From MGIIb-P sp963934015 (GTDB lineage: Archaea; Thermoplasmatota; Poseidoniia; Poseidoniales; Thalassarchaeaceae): a stretch of DNA of 46,404 bases. The notes beneath the pieces were generated by a model. It had not been told where the DNA came from. It did no database searches and saw nothing but the letters and a program-made list of their open reading frames with translations. The stretch's first letter is position 1. Every line of letters starts with the position of its first letter. The stretch covers positions 1 through 46,404 of the forward strand of contig CAWVWT010000014.1 of the NCBI GenBank assembly GCA_963934015.1, read 5' to 3'. The position numbers and the translations under genes were made by a program. Positions 34,701 to 41,457 of this stretch are shown here, piece by piece.

Positions 34701-35297
34701 TGGGAAATCGTAAATTTCCTTGGGTGGTTCATAGTCTGTGTAAATACTAAGAGTTGCAAGATCAAGGCTACTGCCTACAACAAGACTAGCAGGGAATCCG
34801 ATATTGTTGAAATCAACATCGAGATCCATGTTGTAGGTAATCTGGCCAAGGTCGGAGGCTCGAATGACCTCCTCCATTTCGAGTTCAACCTCAAGATCGC
34901 CACCAACGTTGAAACCGGATGCAACAATGGTTGCACCGTTGTAATTGAAGGTTCCAGATGACTCAAGGTCATAGACGAGTGTTGAGACGTTGTCGATTGT
35001 ATCTATTCGAATATCGACCACTTCACGAGTTAATTGTCCTGTCAAAACACCAACCTGTGAGCCCGGCGCACCACCAACAACCAAATCTTCAACATCAAAT
35101 TCGGCATCGTAAATCCATTCATCACCGATTCGCCAATCGACAACATCAATCAATGTCCCACTCTTAGTGGAAACAAGTTCCAATGTGGATTCGGACTCCA
35201 ATTCAAATTCGATTTGTGGCTGAAAAAGTGGAAGCATAATCGAGAAAATTAGTAGTAAAACGAGGCTGGTTGGCAGCAAGCGTGGATGGTCACCCAT
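31704..35297 (-). CDS. Giant PKD-domain surface protein with membrane anchor and Pro/Ala-rich cytoplasmic tail
   Basis: A 1197-residue exported protein. A signal segment (LLPTSLVLLLIFSIMLPLF) is followed by a beta-rich N-terminal part (about 40-330), a CARDB-like part (about 430-540) and several PKD-type repeats (VDPDGGTVLCLFDVE; VTDDDGEYTS; EWDLDTSVDSDGDGNAAND). One membrane helix near 1055-1079 (TTIVIILGLILAGLMGVLAW) is followed by a 117-residue tail rich in Pro, Ala and Gln that contains the tryptophan motif SGWTMEQWDHYGAQW. It likely forms part of the cell envelope, with the tail contacting cytosolic partners. ATG 35297 was chosen for a clean signal peptide. It is followed by sepF, eight bases downstream. 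Confidence 0.8.
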   Translation of the reverse strand: MGDHPRLLPTSLVLLLIFSIMLPLFQPQIEFELESESTLELVSTKSGTLIDVVDWRIGDEWIYDAEFDVEDLVVGGAPGSQVGVLTGQLTREVVDIRIDTIDNVSTLVYDLESSGTFNYNGATIVASGFNVGGDLEVELEMEEVIRASDLGQITYNMDLDVDFNNIGFPASLVVGSSLDLATLSIYTDYEPPKEIYDFPINVGEIWDTPTTTSTTWSGEVYDNLFVLPDDSSESTTERYEVVGSGDPGVAYSGCSNAYNITAYNDSSGVINGYRWWCENAQNDAWWHQSIDVGADIDFRLNQYNPVSRNHEIEVDLSFPAWPLDLDLGVWVNVTNSNGQPVANQDVEFAYEIEEDIRIVTTASNGSAYLEFDTGHELDTSPTSTDYASHGVIAWISSTEEIGVATLTLDENLVEVDLAAVSSGVSVTRLRDGVSQQLNSLTGYYAIPGDELTFSVPVQNRGIMTSPATILEIQAPDGSSSEVNVPSLSALGVFTADIAWTVPQSQAVGNVQVLFTVDPAQAVTQDANRSNNQGTFSLFVGRLPTAVIDNMIPKLTFETIVIDASMSVDPDGGTVLCLFDVELENGTIDSHVEPDCMIEEIWEDDGEYVVNLTVVDDENDATRTSVLVVVNNRPAIVNLAFSNPSVRVGQSVTFNAYDNSDIDTVTPESPIDMLWLPPDAPNGQPYTCSQGLITQACTVVPEVEGQFTMSFRAVDDDFAVTTVSTSITVTNIAPYNGSILLQDAETGTPIPKDSQGFMWIVEEDQIVELVGSVEDSPNDLPTMRWEWQPDSGETPSWFESTVGPTSVVPVSWSESEPRLRTITLQIFDDDDETTGTITAYIAVNNVVPTIEPFEVPLPLWEDQTATFTAEFNDTSSDAESLVACWDIDVISDSDDDGITENDCDITGPTLSHTWTTSGTKYVIFHVTDDDGEYTSQSLNFTVRNRAPDAGIWVSTATPKAGEMFGLSGNVSTDTLTDQPDLRYEWDLDTSVDSDGDGNAANDIDEDVMEIWIKFDEPGERSIRLTVIDNDQAISTQGHTITVMAGDEGIFSFGGGSFITTIVIILGLILAGLMGVLAWTSLRGRNAGDPWDQVAPMGMEVEQEAPVAAPPSDMFAAPAAQPVVAVQPAPTPEPVASPGTPPIPAEGLPSGWTMEQWDHYGAQWLAQQAPTQPEPAPAPVVENPFSAPISAEDDLDLDF

Positions 35298-35323
35298 AGG
35301 GTGACCAGAGAGGTGACCCCTAT

Positions 35324-35677
35324 TCAATTGAGCGCAATACGGATTATGGAGATAATTGTGGCCGCCCACATCCAAACTAGCATGGCGTTGCGTGTCAACT
35401 CAGTTGGAGGCCGCCAACCAGTGATCGACTCCGTAATTTCCTTTACAAACCAGCCTTCTTCATGATCATCGATGTGTTCATTCTGCAACAAAAAATGTTC
35501 CCATTTTGTGAAAATACAGGTGCGATCATTGAACCGCCAATGCAATCTTGTGAGAGGTGTCAAGATGGCATGGACCCACCATGCAGTGACCCATGGAAAT
35601 GCCCAACCTAACATCAAAAAAAGCATCACGACTAGATGGCTGAAGCGTACGCATTTTGCAGCCACCCAGCGCCACAT
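35324..35677 (-). CDS. Small membrane protein, related to the next upstream gene
   Basis: A 117-residue protein with membrane helices around SHLVVMLFLMLGWAFPWVTAWW and near the C-terminus (MLVWMWAATIISIIRIAL). GWAFPWVTAWWVHA and LHWRFNDRTCIFTKWEHF recall DUF2784-like membrane proteins. The start is either ATG 35677, preceded by GGTGA, or ATG 35701, which overlaps the upstream gene by 20 bases. The upstream gene codes for a related protein. The role is unknown. Confidence 0.65.
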   Translation of the reverse strand: MWRWVAAKCVRFSHLVVMLFLMLGWAFPWVTAWWVHAILTPLTRLHWRFNDRTCIFTKWEHFLLQNEHIDDHEEGWFVKEITESITGWRPPTELTRNAMLVWMWAATIISIIRIALN

Positions 35678-35681
35678 AATT

Positions 35682-36062
35682 TCACCATGGAATATGCCCA
35701 TCTAGATACAAACGCAGTGCACACAATACTAGACCCATGTATGACAAACCCCATCCTAGATTGGCTGCGGTTTCATCACTCATGTGCCAACCAACAAGAG
35801 CACCCATTCGTTGAATAAATCCACCTTGTTCGCGAGTTCCAGCATTAGGGTGCCCCCGTAACTTCATCTCGATAGTTGAAAGGATGCAAACATCTGCGGT
35901 TTTCCAATGAATCAGCATGATTGGAATGAAGAACATGCCGAACCACCATGCTTCAGACCATGGTAAAAGCCAGCCCCATGGTACGAAAAATGTCACGCCA
36001 ACATGCAATATGTAGACTGCCTTGGCTAACGCTAAGCGAATCGAACCGACATCGTCGGTCAT
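35682..36062 (-). CDS. Small membrane protein, related to the next downstream gene
   Basis: A 126-residue protein with three membrane segments. WGWLLPWSEAWWFGMFFIP and LIHWKTADVCILSTIEMK line up with the downstream neighbour's sequence (GW-x2-PW-x2-AWW, then HW, D-x-C-I, and Glu), so the two look like an old tandem duplication. ATG 36062 lies ten bases after the TBP stop, so it is read with TBP. No function is known. Confidence 0.65.
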   Translation of the reverse strand: MTDDVGSIRLALAKAVYILHVGVTFFVPWGWLLPWSEAWWFGMFFIPIMLIHWKTADVCILSTIEMKLRGHPNAGTREQGGFIQRMGALVGWHMSDETAANLGWGLSYMGLVLCALRLYLDGHIPW

Positions 36063-36072
36063 GCCGGATACC

Positions 36073-36819
36073 TCACAGGAGGTCGGCGAGTTCGTCTTGG
36101 ATGATTTCAACTGCCTCAAGAATCTCGTCCTTGTGGCGTGCGCCGGTAATCACCATCTTGCCACTTCCGAAAATCAGGCAGACAACCTTGGGGTAATCGA
36201 GCCGGTAAATCAGTCCAGGGAACTGCTCAGGTTCGTATTCGACCTTGTCAAATGGAAGGTGGAAGGTCAGGTGATTGAGGTTTAACCTTCGTGGTAATCC
36301 AGCTAGTGGATCTCCACCGCGAAGCTTCTGAGTTGGAATTGAATCATCAGCCTTTTCCTCATCAGTTGCCAGACGGAGTTGTAGTGGGTCCTGTCCAACT
36401 TCAATAACGTGTATATTTTGGTCATCGAATTTAGCGACCCCATTTGGATTTTTGGGGCCCCCTGTGTAGTCATCAGGATAGTGAAGAGCGAAGGTCGCAA
36501 CCATGTTCTGCACCTCGATAGTGACATCTTTGAGATCCCATGTAGTGATACCAGCAGCGCGTAAATCAGCAATCATACGCTCGATACCGGTGTGGATGTT
36601 ATCCTCATTCTTGCCACCAGTGCAAACAGCACGACCGGAGCGGAACATGAGGATGGCCAACTTGGGGTCTACAACACGATAAACTACACCAGGAAATTGT
36701 TCTGGTTCATACTCGCAATTCAACTGAATTGCAATGTCGGGGAGATTCAATTCCTCGGCCACACGGGTCGAGGCAACCACATTCACTACAGTTAGACGGT
36801 CTTCATCATTTGTTGCCAT
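36073..36819 (-). CDS. tbp: TATA-box-binding protein with a large insertion in repeat 2
   Basis: A 248-residue protein. Repeat 1 (residues about 8-90) contains EYEPEQFPGVVYR and FRSGRAVCTGGK; repeat 2 starts with VTIEVQNMVAT (99-109) and continues from RRLNLN (177) through EYEPEQFPGLIYR and FGSGKMVITGAR to the end. Between residues 113 and 176 lies an extra segment absent from ordinary archaeal TBPs, which are about 180-190 residues. TBP binds the TATA box and recruits TFB and RNA polymerase. The insertion is charged and Gly/Pro-rich with a possible strand (IHVIEVG). ATG 36819 is supported by a TATA box about 26 bases upstream. Two small membrane protein genes follow it closely. Confidence 0.95.
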   Translation of the reverse strand: MATNDEDRLTVVNVVASTRVAEELNLPDIAIQLNCEYEPEQFPGVVYRVVDPKLAILMFRSGRAVCTGGKNEDNIHTGIERMIADLRAAGITTWDLKDVTIEVQNMVATFALHYPDDYTGGPKNPNGVAKFDDQNIHVIEVGQDPLQLRLATDEEKADDSIPTQKLRGGDPLAGLPRRLNLNHLTFHLPFDKVEYEPEQFPGLIYRLDYPKVVCLIFGSGKMVITGARHKDEILEAVEIIQDELADLL

Positions 36820-36840
36820 GGCCCGCCGTATCAAAGCCCC

Positions 36841-36848
36841 TATTTAAA
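36841..36848 (-). promoter_or_regulatory. TATA box of the tbp gene
   Basis: TTTAAATA on the coding strand, centred about 26 bases before the TBP ATG at 36819. This spacing predicts a leaderless transcript starting at the ATG. It is the best TATA match in the window. Confidence 0.65.
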
Positions 36849-36897
36849 GGAACACGTCGACTCGTTTATAAGAAAAATGCCATCTTTAGGGTCACAG

Positions 36898-37884
36898 TCA
36901 ATCGTTCTCAATGCGTACACCGGGAGCACCAAGTTGTGAGACCATGGTTCGACCCCCAACTAGTTCAATCTCCTCGGCGGTTCTACGTGGTTCCGTGGTC
37001 AGCGCAATCATGCAACCCCCACCTCCTGCACCGGTAAGTTTGGCCCCTAGGCTAGAGGGCAATGCTGCCTCGACCATTCGATCCAAATCAGAATCTGAAA
37101 CACCGAGTCCTTGTAGTAGCCGGTGACATTCATTCATAGCGATTCCAACCGCCTGGAGGTTGCCAAGAGAAAGCGCTGTTGTACCGGCTCGAGTCACATT
37201 TCCAATTCGTTCGATATCTTCCATTCTTTCCGGTTCGTTAGCAAGTAGCGTAGCCACTTTGGCAACCATTTGTGCCGTGGGACCAGGTCGGCCTGAATAA
37301 CCAATCACTAAACTGGCTTCCGAAATTGATTGAGGGAGTTCAACACTGTGCACCTCCCAAGTTCTCCGCTGTCCATCAATGCGCAAATCGCGTGAGTATT
37401 GCCAATGAGCGAAGGGTTCTTTCTTGTCAGAAACCAAAACGGCTCCACCCAACGTAGCAGTGCTGGTATCAATTGGACTTGCACGACCACCTTGAGCTTC
37501 GGCTTCAGCAAGATGGGCAGTAGTTGCAATTCCTGAAAGTGGCATCTCATCTGCTGGAGTGCCACGCATGTGCAACAGGCCGGCAGCAACTGCAGAACAA
37601 ATTGCGGCACTAGAACCCAGACCCGCTGCACCAAACAAATCACTTTCGATATTGAGGGAGAGCGGGGGACCACCGTCACTAATCCACATACGCTTGAGAA
37701 TCGCATCTAGGTGAGGGTGACGTTGTTTATCAAATTGCATTCCATCGATGAGCCAACCAGATTCAGACACCTCGAGAGAAACCCGTATCCGAGCATCGAT
37801 GGCGACTGCGACTGCAGGTTGCCCATACACAACCGCGTGCTCTCCAAAGAGAATGCACTTCCCGGGCGCGCTGGTGGTGACCAT
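36898..37884 (-). CDS. mvk: Mevalonate kinase
   Basis: A 328-residue GHMP kinase. The N-terminus SAPGKCILFGEHAVVYGQPA, the phosphate loop GAAGLGSSAAICSAV and the late LTGAGGGGCMIAL are typical of mevalonate kinases, which phosphorylate mevalonate for isoprenoid and archaeal lipid synthesis in the cytosol. The mid-protein AEAEAQGGRASPIDTSTATLGG carries the substrate-site Asp/Thr. ATG 37884 was chosen since it gives the usual length; a much longer in-frame extension would overlap the divergent flavoprotein gene. Later mevalonate-pathway genes are not in this window. Confidence 0.92.
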   Translation of the reverse strand: MVTTSAPGKCILFGEHAVVYGQPAVAVAIDARIRVSLEVSESGWLIDGMQFDKQRHPHLDAILKRMWISDGGPPLSLNIESDLFGAAGLGSSAAICSAVAAGLLHMRGTPADEMPLSGIATTAHLAEAEAQGGRASPIDTSTATLGGAVLVSDKKEPFAHWQYSRDLRIDGQRRTWEVHSVELPQSISEASLVIGYSGRPGPTAQMVAKVATLLANEPERMEDIERIGNVTRAGTTALSLGNLQAVGIAMNECHRLLQGLGVSDSDLDRMVEAALPSSLGAKLTGAGGGGCMIALTTEPRRTAEEIELVGGRTMVSQLGAPGVRIEND

Positions 37885-37907
37885 GACAGGGCGTGAAGGG
37901 GACACCT

Positions 37908-37914
37908 CATATCG
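37908..37914 (-). promoter_or_regulatory. Possible TATA-like box of the mevalonate kinase gene
   Basis: CGATATGA on the coding strand lies about 27 bases before the mevalonate kinase ATG at 37884, the usual archaeal spacing for a leaderless start. Confidence 0.35.
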
Positions 37915-37989
37915 GTATCTCTCGCGTGCGCGTGCGAGAACAAGTTCAAGGATAGGTTGCAAGTAGGACAGGTTACCCGAGGTGTGCCC

Positions 37990-39555
37990 ATGGATGATGA
38001 GACCGACTTTGACGTCATTATCATCGGTGCTGGTTTCGCTGGAGCTGCGACCGCCTTTCAACTTCTCAAAGAAGGCATAGAGGGTGATCGTATTCTCGTC
38101 GTCGATCGTGGTGAACCCATCGGCAGCAAAAATCTCACAGGTGGTATTCTGTGGGGCCGTGAACTCGATGATTTCGAAGAATTTCTGGGCAACTGGGAAA
38201 TGGACTGCCCCGGAATCGAGCGCTGTATTAATCACAAAAAGGTTGGATTCCTGAGTAATGAAGATGCTCTCTTCGTCGAAGGCAGATTTGCATCATGGGA
38301 TGGAACTGGTGGAACTGATGAGCCTAGTCAACGCTCATCTTGGTCTGTTCTACGAGCAAAGGCAGATGCTTGGATGGCTGAAAAAATGGAAGAGGCTGGC
38401 ATCTTTGTGATGGGGGGCATGAAAATTGACCAACTGCATATCGATGGACTCGACCATTCATCCTATGATGCCCGGGATTTGACCGACCCTGCCGAAGACA
38501 GTGGTACCGGCTCAGCACAGAAATGGAAGGTTGACAACTTGCCCAAGGAGTTGGTCGATAAAATTCGCAACGGCACGATTGCTGGAATTGTCCAAGATGG
38601 TGATGTCATGACCAGTAAAGCAGTGGTCATTGCTGAAGGTAGCAATTCTGTCATCACACGCGCCTATCACTTCGATTCAATGCTTCATGCCCAATCCAAA
38701 GATGATATGCTACTCGGCGTAAAGGAAGTCATTCACCTCGGCAAAGAAAGAATCGATGAGCGATTCAATTGCTTTGCAGGCGATGATGAACGCCCACCCA
38801 GTGGGATGGCCATGGAATTGGCACTCTCACTCTACCGAGATATGAGTCATGAGGCATGGGAAAAGTACCCCAATACCAAGGGCCTCTATCCGCGATGTGG
38901 TGGATTCTTTTACACCAATCGAGATACCGTATCTTGTGGTATCATCGTCCAACTCAAATCATTACCTGAGGGATTGCATACTTACGATCTGTATCAGGCA
39001 TTCAAGTCACAGCCGGCGATTGCTGCACTCATCGAGGGTGGAGAAGCCATCGAATACGGAGGGCACCTCTGCCCTGAATACGGATTGCATCGTATGCCCC
39101 ACCGATTCACCCGCGATGGTGCAGTTGTAGTCGGAGATGCTGCAGGTCTGGTCTTTGCCAATGGTATGCAGATTCAAGGTATGAACAACGCACTGCACTC
39201 TGGCAAGTTGGCTGGAAAGGCGATTGCAGCATGCATCGCCAATGGGGACCTCAGTGCCAACGCACTGGATGCGACCTACACAAAATCACTCAAAGCCAGT
39301 TACATCTTCCGTGATCTCAAAAGATTCGAACCTGCAACCAAATTCCTCAACAATCCTGCGAACTTCACATGGGTACCGGAATTGGTCGGCAAGACCGCAA
39401 ACCGTGTCTTCCGTGAAATAGGGGAAGAAAAAGTCCCGGCGGAGAAGGTTCTTCGCCAAGTTCGCAAGGAAATGCGTGCAGAGAACAAAGCAAACAAGAA
39501 GGGGATGGGCCTCTTCGGTATGCTGAAGTTGGCGCTCATGGGGAGAAAACTCTGA
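37990..39555 (+). CDS. fixC: FixC-like electron-transfer flavoprotein:quinone oxidoreductase
   Basis: A 521-residue FAD enzyme. The Rossmann site GAGFAG (residues 13-18) is followed by VVDRGEPIGSKN, the second FAD contact, and a late GDAAGLVFANGMQIQGMN. GSKNLTGG and the general layout match FixC/ETF-QO rather than geranylgeranyl reductases, which are relatives. It takes electrons from an electron-transfer flavoprotein and passes them to a membrane quinone. The adjacent fixX-like gene supplies its ferredoxin subunit; in some organisms the two are fused. No fixA/fixB genes are in the window. ATG 37990 was preferred over an in-frame TTG 11 codons earlier. Confidence 0.85.
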   Translation: MDDETDFDVIIIGAGFAGAATAFQLLKEGIEGDRILVVDRGEPIGSKNLTGGILWGRELDDFEEFLGNWEMDCPGIERCINHKKVGFLSNEDALFVEGRFASWDGTGGTDEPSQRSSWSVLRAKADAWMAEKMEEAGIFVMGGMKIDQLHIDGLDHSSYDARDLTDPAEDSGTGSAQKWKVDNLPKELVDKIRNGTIAGIVQDGDVMTSKAVVIAEGSNSVITRAYHFDSMLHAQSKDDMLLGVKEVIHLGKERIDERFNCFAGDDERPPSGMAMELALSLYRDMSHEAWEKYPNTKGLYPRCGGFFYTNRDTVSCGIIVQLKSLPEGLHTYDLYQAFKSQPAIAALIEGGEAIEYGGHLCPEYGLHRMPHRFTRDGAVVVGDAAGLVFANGMQIQGMNNALHSGKLAGKAIAACIANGDLSANALDATYTKSLKASYIFRDLKRFEPATKFLNNPANFTWVPELVGKTANRVFREIGEEKVPAEKVLRQVRKEMRAENKANKKGMGLFGMLKLALMGRKL

Positions 39556-39564
39556 GGTATTGTG

Positions 39565-39882
39565 ATGTCTGAATCAATAAAACTAGGTCTCTTTACCTAC
39601 GATATCAAGAACGGCCTTGGCCTGATTGGATACAATGTCGATGAGCACGAACATGCCCACATTATCGTTGAGACCAGCAAGTGTAATGACTGCTCTCACA
39701 TGATGTGTGTATGGGGCTGTCCCGCACAATGCTACAACTTCCGTGACCAGGGCCTTAAGGAGATGAAATTCCAATACGAGGACTGCGTCGAATGTGGTAC
39801 TTGTTACATCATGTGCGACCAAGGTGCGGTGAGTTGGAATCACCCCCGTGGTGGCTTTGGAATTACATACAGTCAGGGTTGA
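39565..39882 (+). CDS. fixX: FixX-like ferredoxin subunit
   Basis: A 105-residue ferredoxin. Two cysteine groups, CNDCSHMMCVWGCPAQCY and CVECGTCYIMCDQGAV, give the ligands for a 4Fe-4S cluster, and the ending SWNHPRGGFGITY is the FixX/ETF-QO signature. It passes electrons between the flavin of FixC and quinone. GAGGT lies a few bases before the start. ATG 39565 was preferred to GTG 39562. It follows fixC by nine bases. Confidence 0.9.
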   Translation: MSESIKLGLFTYDIKNGLGLIGYNVDEHEHAHIIVETSKCNDCSHMMCVWGCPAQCYNFRDQGLKEMKFQYEDCVECGTCYIMCDQGAVSWNHPRGGFGITYSQG

Positions 39883-39891
39883 GAGTGAGTC

Positions 39892-41400
39892 ATGACACTA
39901 CATGTGTATGATACGCGAACACGGGAAAAGCGGCCGTTTGAGACCGCTCGGACCGGCGAGGTCGATATGTATGTCTGTGGTATCACGCCATACTCACCTT
40001 CCCACCTAGGACACGCCCGATGTTACATCGCCTTCGATTTAATTCACCGTTGGTTGGAAGCAAGTGGATGGACGGTCAATTATGTTCAGAATTTTACAGA
40101 CATCGATGACAAAATCATCAATGCGGCCAGTGAGGAAGGTGTTGATTTCCTTGAGGTGGCCAATCGCAATATCGAGGATTACTACCGAGCCATGGATTTG
40201 CTCAATGTATTGCGAGCAGATCATTATCCGCGAGTCACTGAAGTTGTACCCGAGATTATCACGATGGTGGAAACACTCATCGAAAAGGGTCATGCATACG
40301 TGTCCGAAGATGGAGTTTGGTTCAGCATCGCTTCGGCTCCTGAAAAGTATGGGATGTTGACTGGGCAATCCATTGATGCGGTAAAGGCCGGAGCGGGGGG
40401 TCGTGTCGAAGATTCAGGCAAACGAGACCACAAGGATTTCGCATTGTGGAAAGTAGCCAAACCCGGTGAACCTTCGTGGCCTTCGCCTTGGGGTGATGGT
40501 CGCCCTGGCTGGCACATCGAATGTAGTGCGATGTCACTCAAACACTTTGGAGAGCAGTTCGACATTCACGGAGGTGGACACGATTTGCGGTTCCCCCATC
40601 ACGAAGCAGAGATTTTCCAATCTGAATGTTGTACTGGCAAAACACCGTTGGTGCAATATTGGATGCACAATGGGTTCGTCAATATCGATGGCGAAAAGAT
40701 GAGCAAGTCCCTTGGAAACTTTTGGACCATCAGTGATGCATTGGAAAATTATGACCCATTGGTAATCCGGCATGCGCTACTGAATGCACATTACCGCTCA
40801 CCCATTGACCTCACAGAACAATTGCTAGAGGATGCCAAGGGACATCATGCCAAACTGGTTGAAACCTACGGGTATGCATTGACCGTTACTGCACAAGCGA
40901 AGAAGGCTGGAATGCAAGAAACACCACGATTGCCACAGGCAGATGTGGCTTCAGCGGATTTCCTTTCGAGTAAACTCGGCCTACTTGAGAAACTCCTACA
41001 GGAAGCTGCGATTGCCATGGATGACGATTTCAACAGCCGTCAGGCGCTCGCCAAAATTAGCAATGGAGCGCGCCTGATTCCACAGATTCTCAGCAGTGAA
41101 GATATCGATGAGCGGGATACGGCAGCTTTTGCCATATATGCAACCGATTGGTTGGAAGAATTCGCAGGCTTAGTTCTCGGTCTACTTCCTGCAAAGGATG
41201 TGGCCATGGCCGCTCATGACCCAAGTCTTGACCCTGCACGACAGGCGATCAAAGACGAAGTCGAGCAATTACTCGCTCGTCGTGCAATTGCCAGAACGGC
41301 CAAGGATTGGGACAGTGCAGATGAGATTCGCGATACACTGGCTGCGATGGGAGTCTCGGTTCAGGATACACCCGATGGTGTGGTTTGGACGCTTGATTAA
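39892..41400 (+). CDS. cysS: Cysteinyl-tRNA synthetase
   Basis: A 502-residue class I aminoacyl-tRNA synthetase. HLGH (38-41) is the HIGH motif and KMSKS (269-273) the second signature. Zinc ligands are seen at C29 (MYVCGITPY), in WHIECSAMS and in FPHHEAE. It charges tRNA-Cys with cysteine. The length is slightly above the usual 460, with an insertion-like stretch of charged residues after the catalytic core. It begins nine bases after fixX and is followed by a 57-base gap with a T-rich stretch (41418-41430) suited to archaeal transcript ending. Confidence 0.97.
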   Translation: MTLHVYDTRTREKRPFETARTGEVDMYVCGITPYSPSHLGHARCYIAFDLIHRWLEASGWTVNYVQNFTDIDDKIINAASEEGVDFLEVANRNIEDYYRAMDLLNVLRADHYPRVTEVVPEIITMVETLIEKGHAYVSEDGVWFSIASAPEKYGMLTGQSIDAVKAGAGGRVEDSGKRDHKDFALWKVAKPGEPSWPSPWGDGRPGWHIECSAMSLKHFGEQFDIHGGGHDLRFPHHEAEIFQSECCTGKTPLVQYWMHNGFVNIDGEKMSKSLGNFWTISDALENYDPLVIRHALLNAHYRSPIDLTEQLLEDAKGHHAKLVETYGYALTVTAQAKKAGMQETPRLPQADVASADFLSSKLGLLEKLLQEAAIAMDDDFNSRQALAKISNGARLIPQILSSEDIDERDTAAFAIYATDWLEEFAGLVLGLLPAKDVAMAAHDPSLDPARQAIKDEVEQLLARRAIARTAKDWDSADEIRDTLAAMGVSVQDTPDGVVWTLD

Positions 41401-41417
41401 ATTCCATTTTCAAATTG

Positions 41418-41430
41418 TGGGTCTTTTCCT
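41418..41430 (+). terminator. T-rich stretch after cysS
   Basis: GGTCTTTTCCTTA follows the cysS stop within 30 bases. Archaeal termination commonly occurs at such T-rich runs without a hairpin. The convergent gene begins its stop at 41458. Confidence 0.35.
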
Positions 41431-41457
41431 TATTAGAGCATGGGAAGTGACTTCATT

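Noticed and set aside
36898..38235. Long N-terminal extension of mevalonate kinase
   Set aside because: The extra 117 residues lie antisense to the divergent fixC gene, and the internal ATG gives the normal family start.
37990..39555. Geranylgeranyl reductase as the identity of the flavoprotein
   Set aside because: The families are related, but the adjacent FixX-type ferredoxin and the GSKNLTGG segment favour FixC/ETF-QO.
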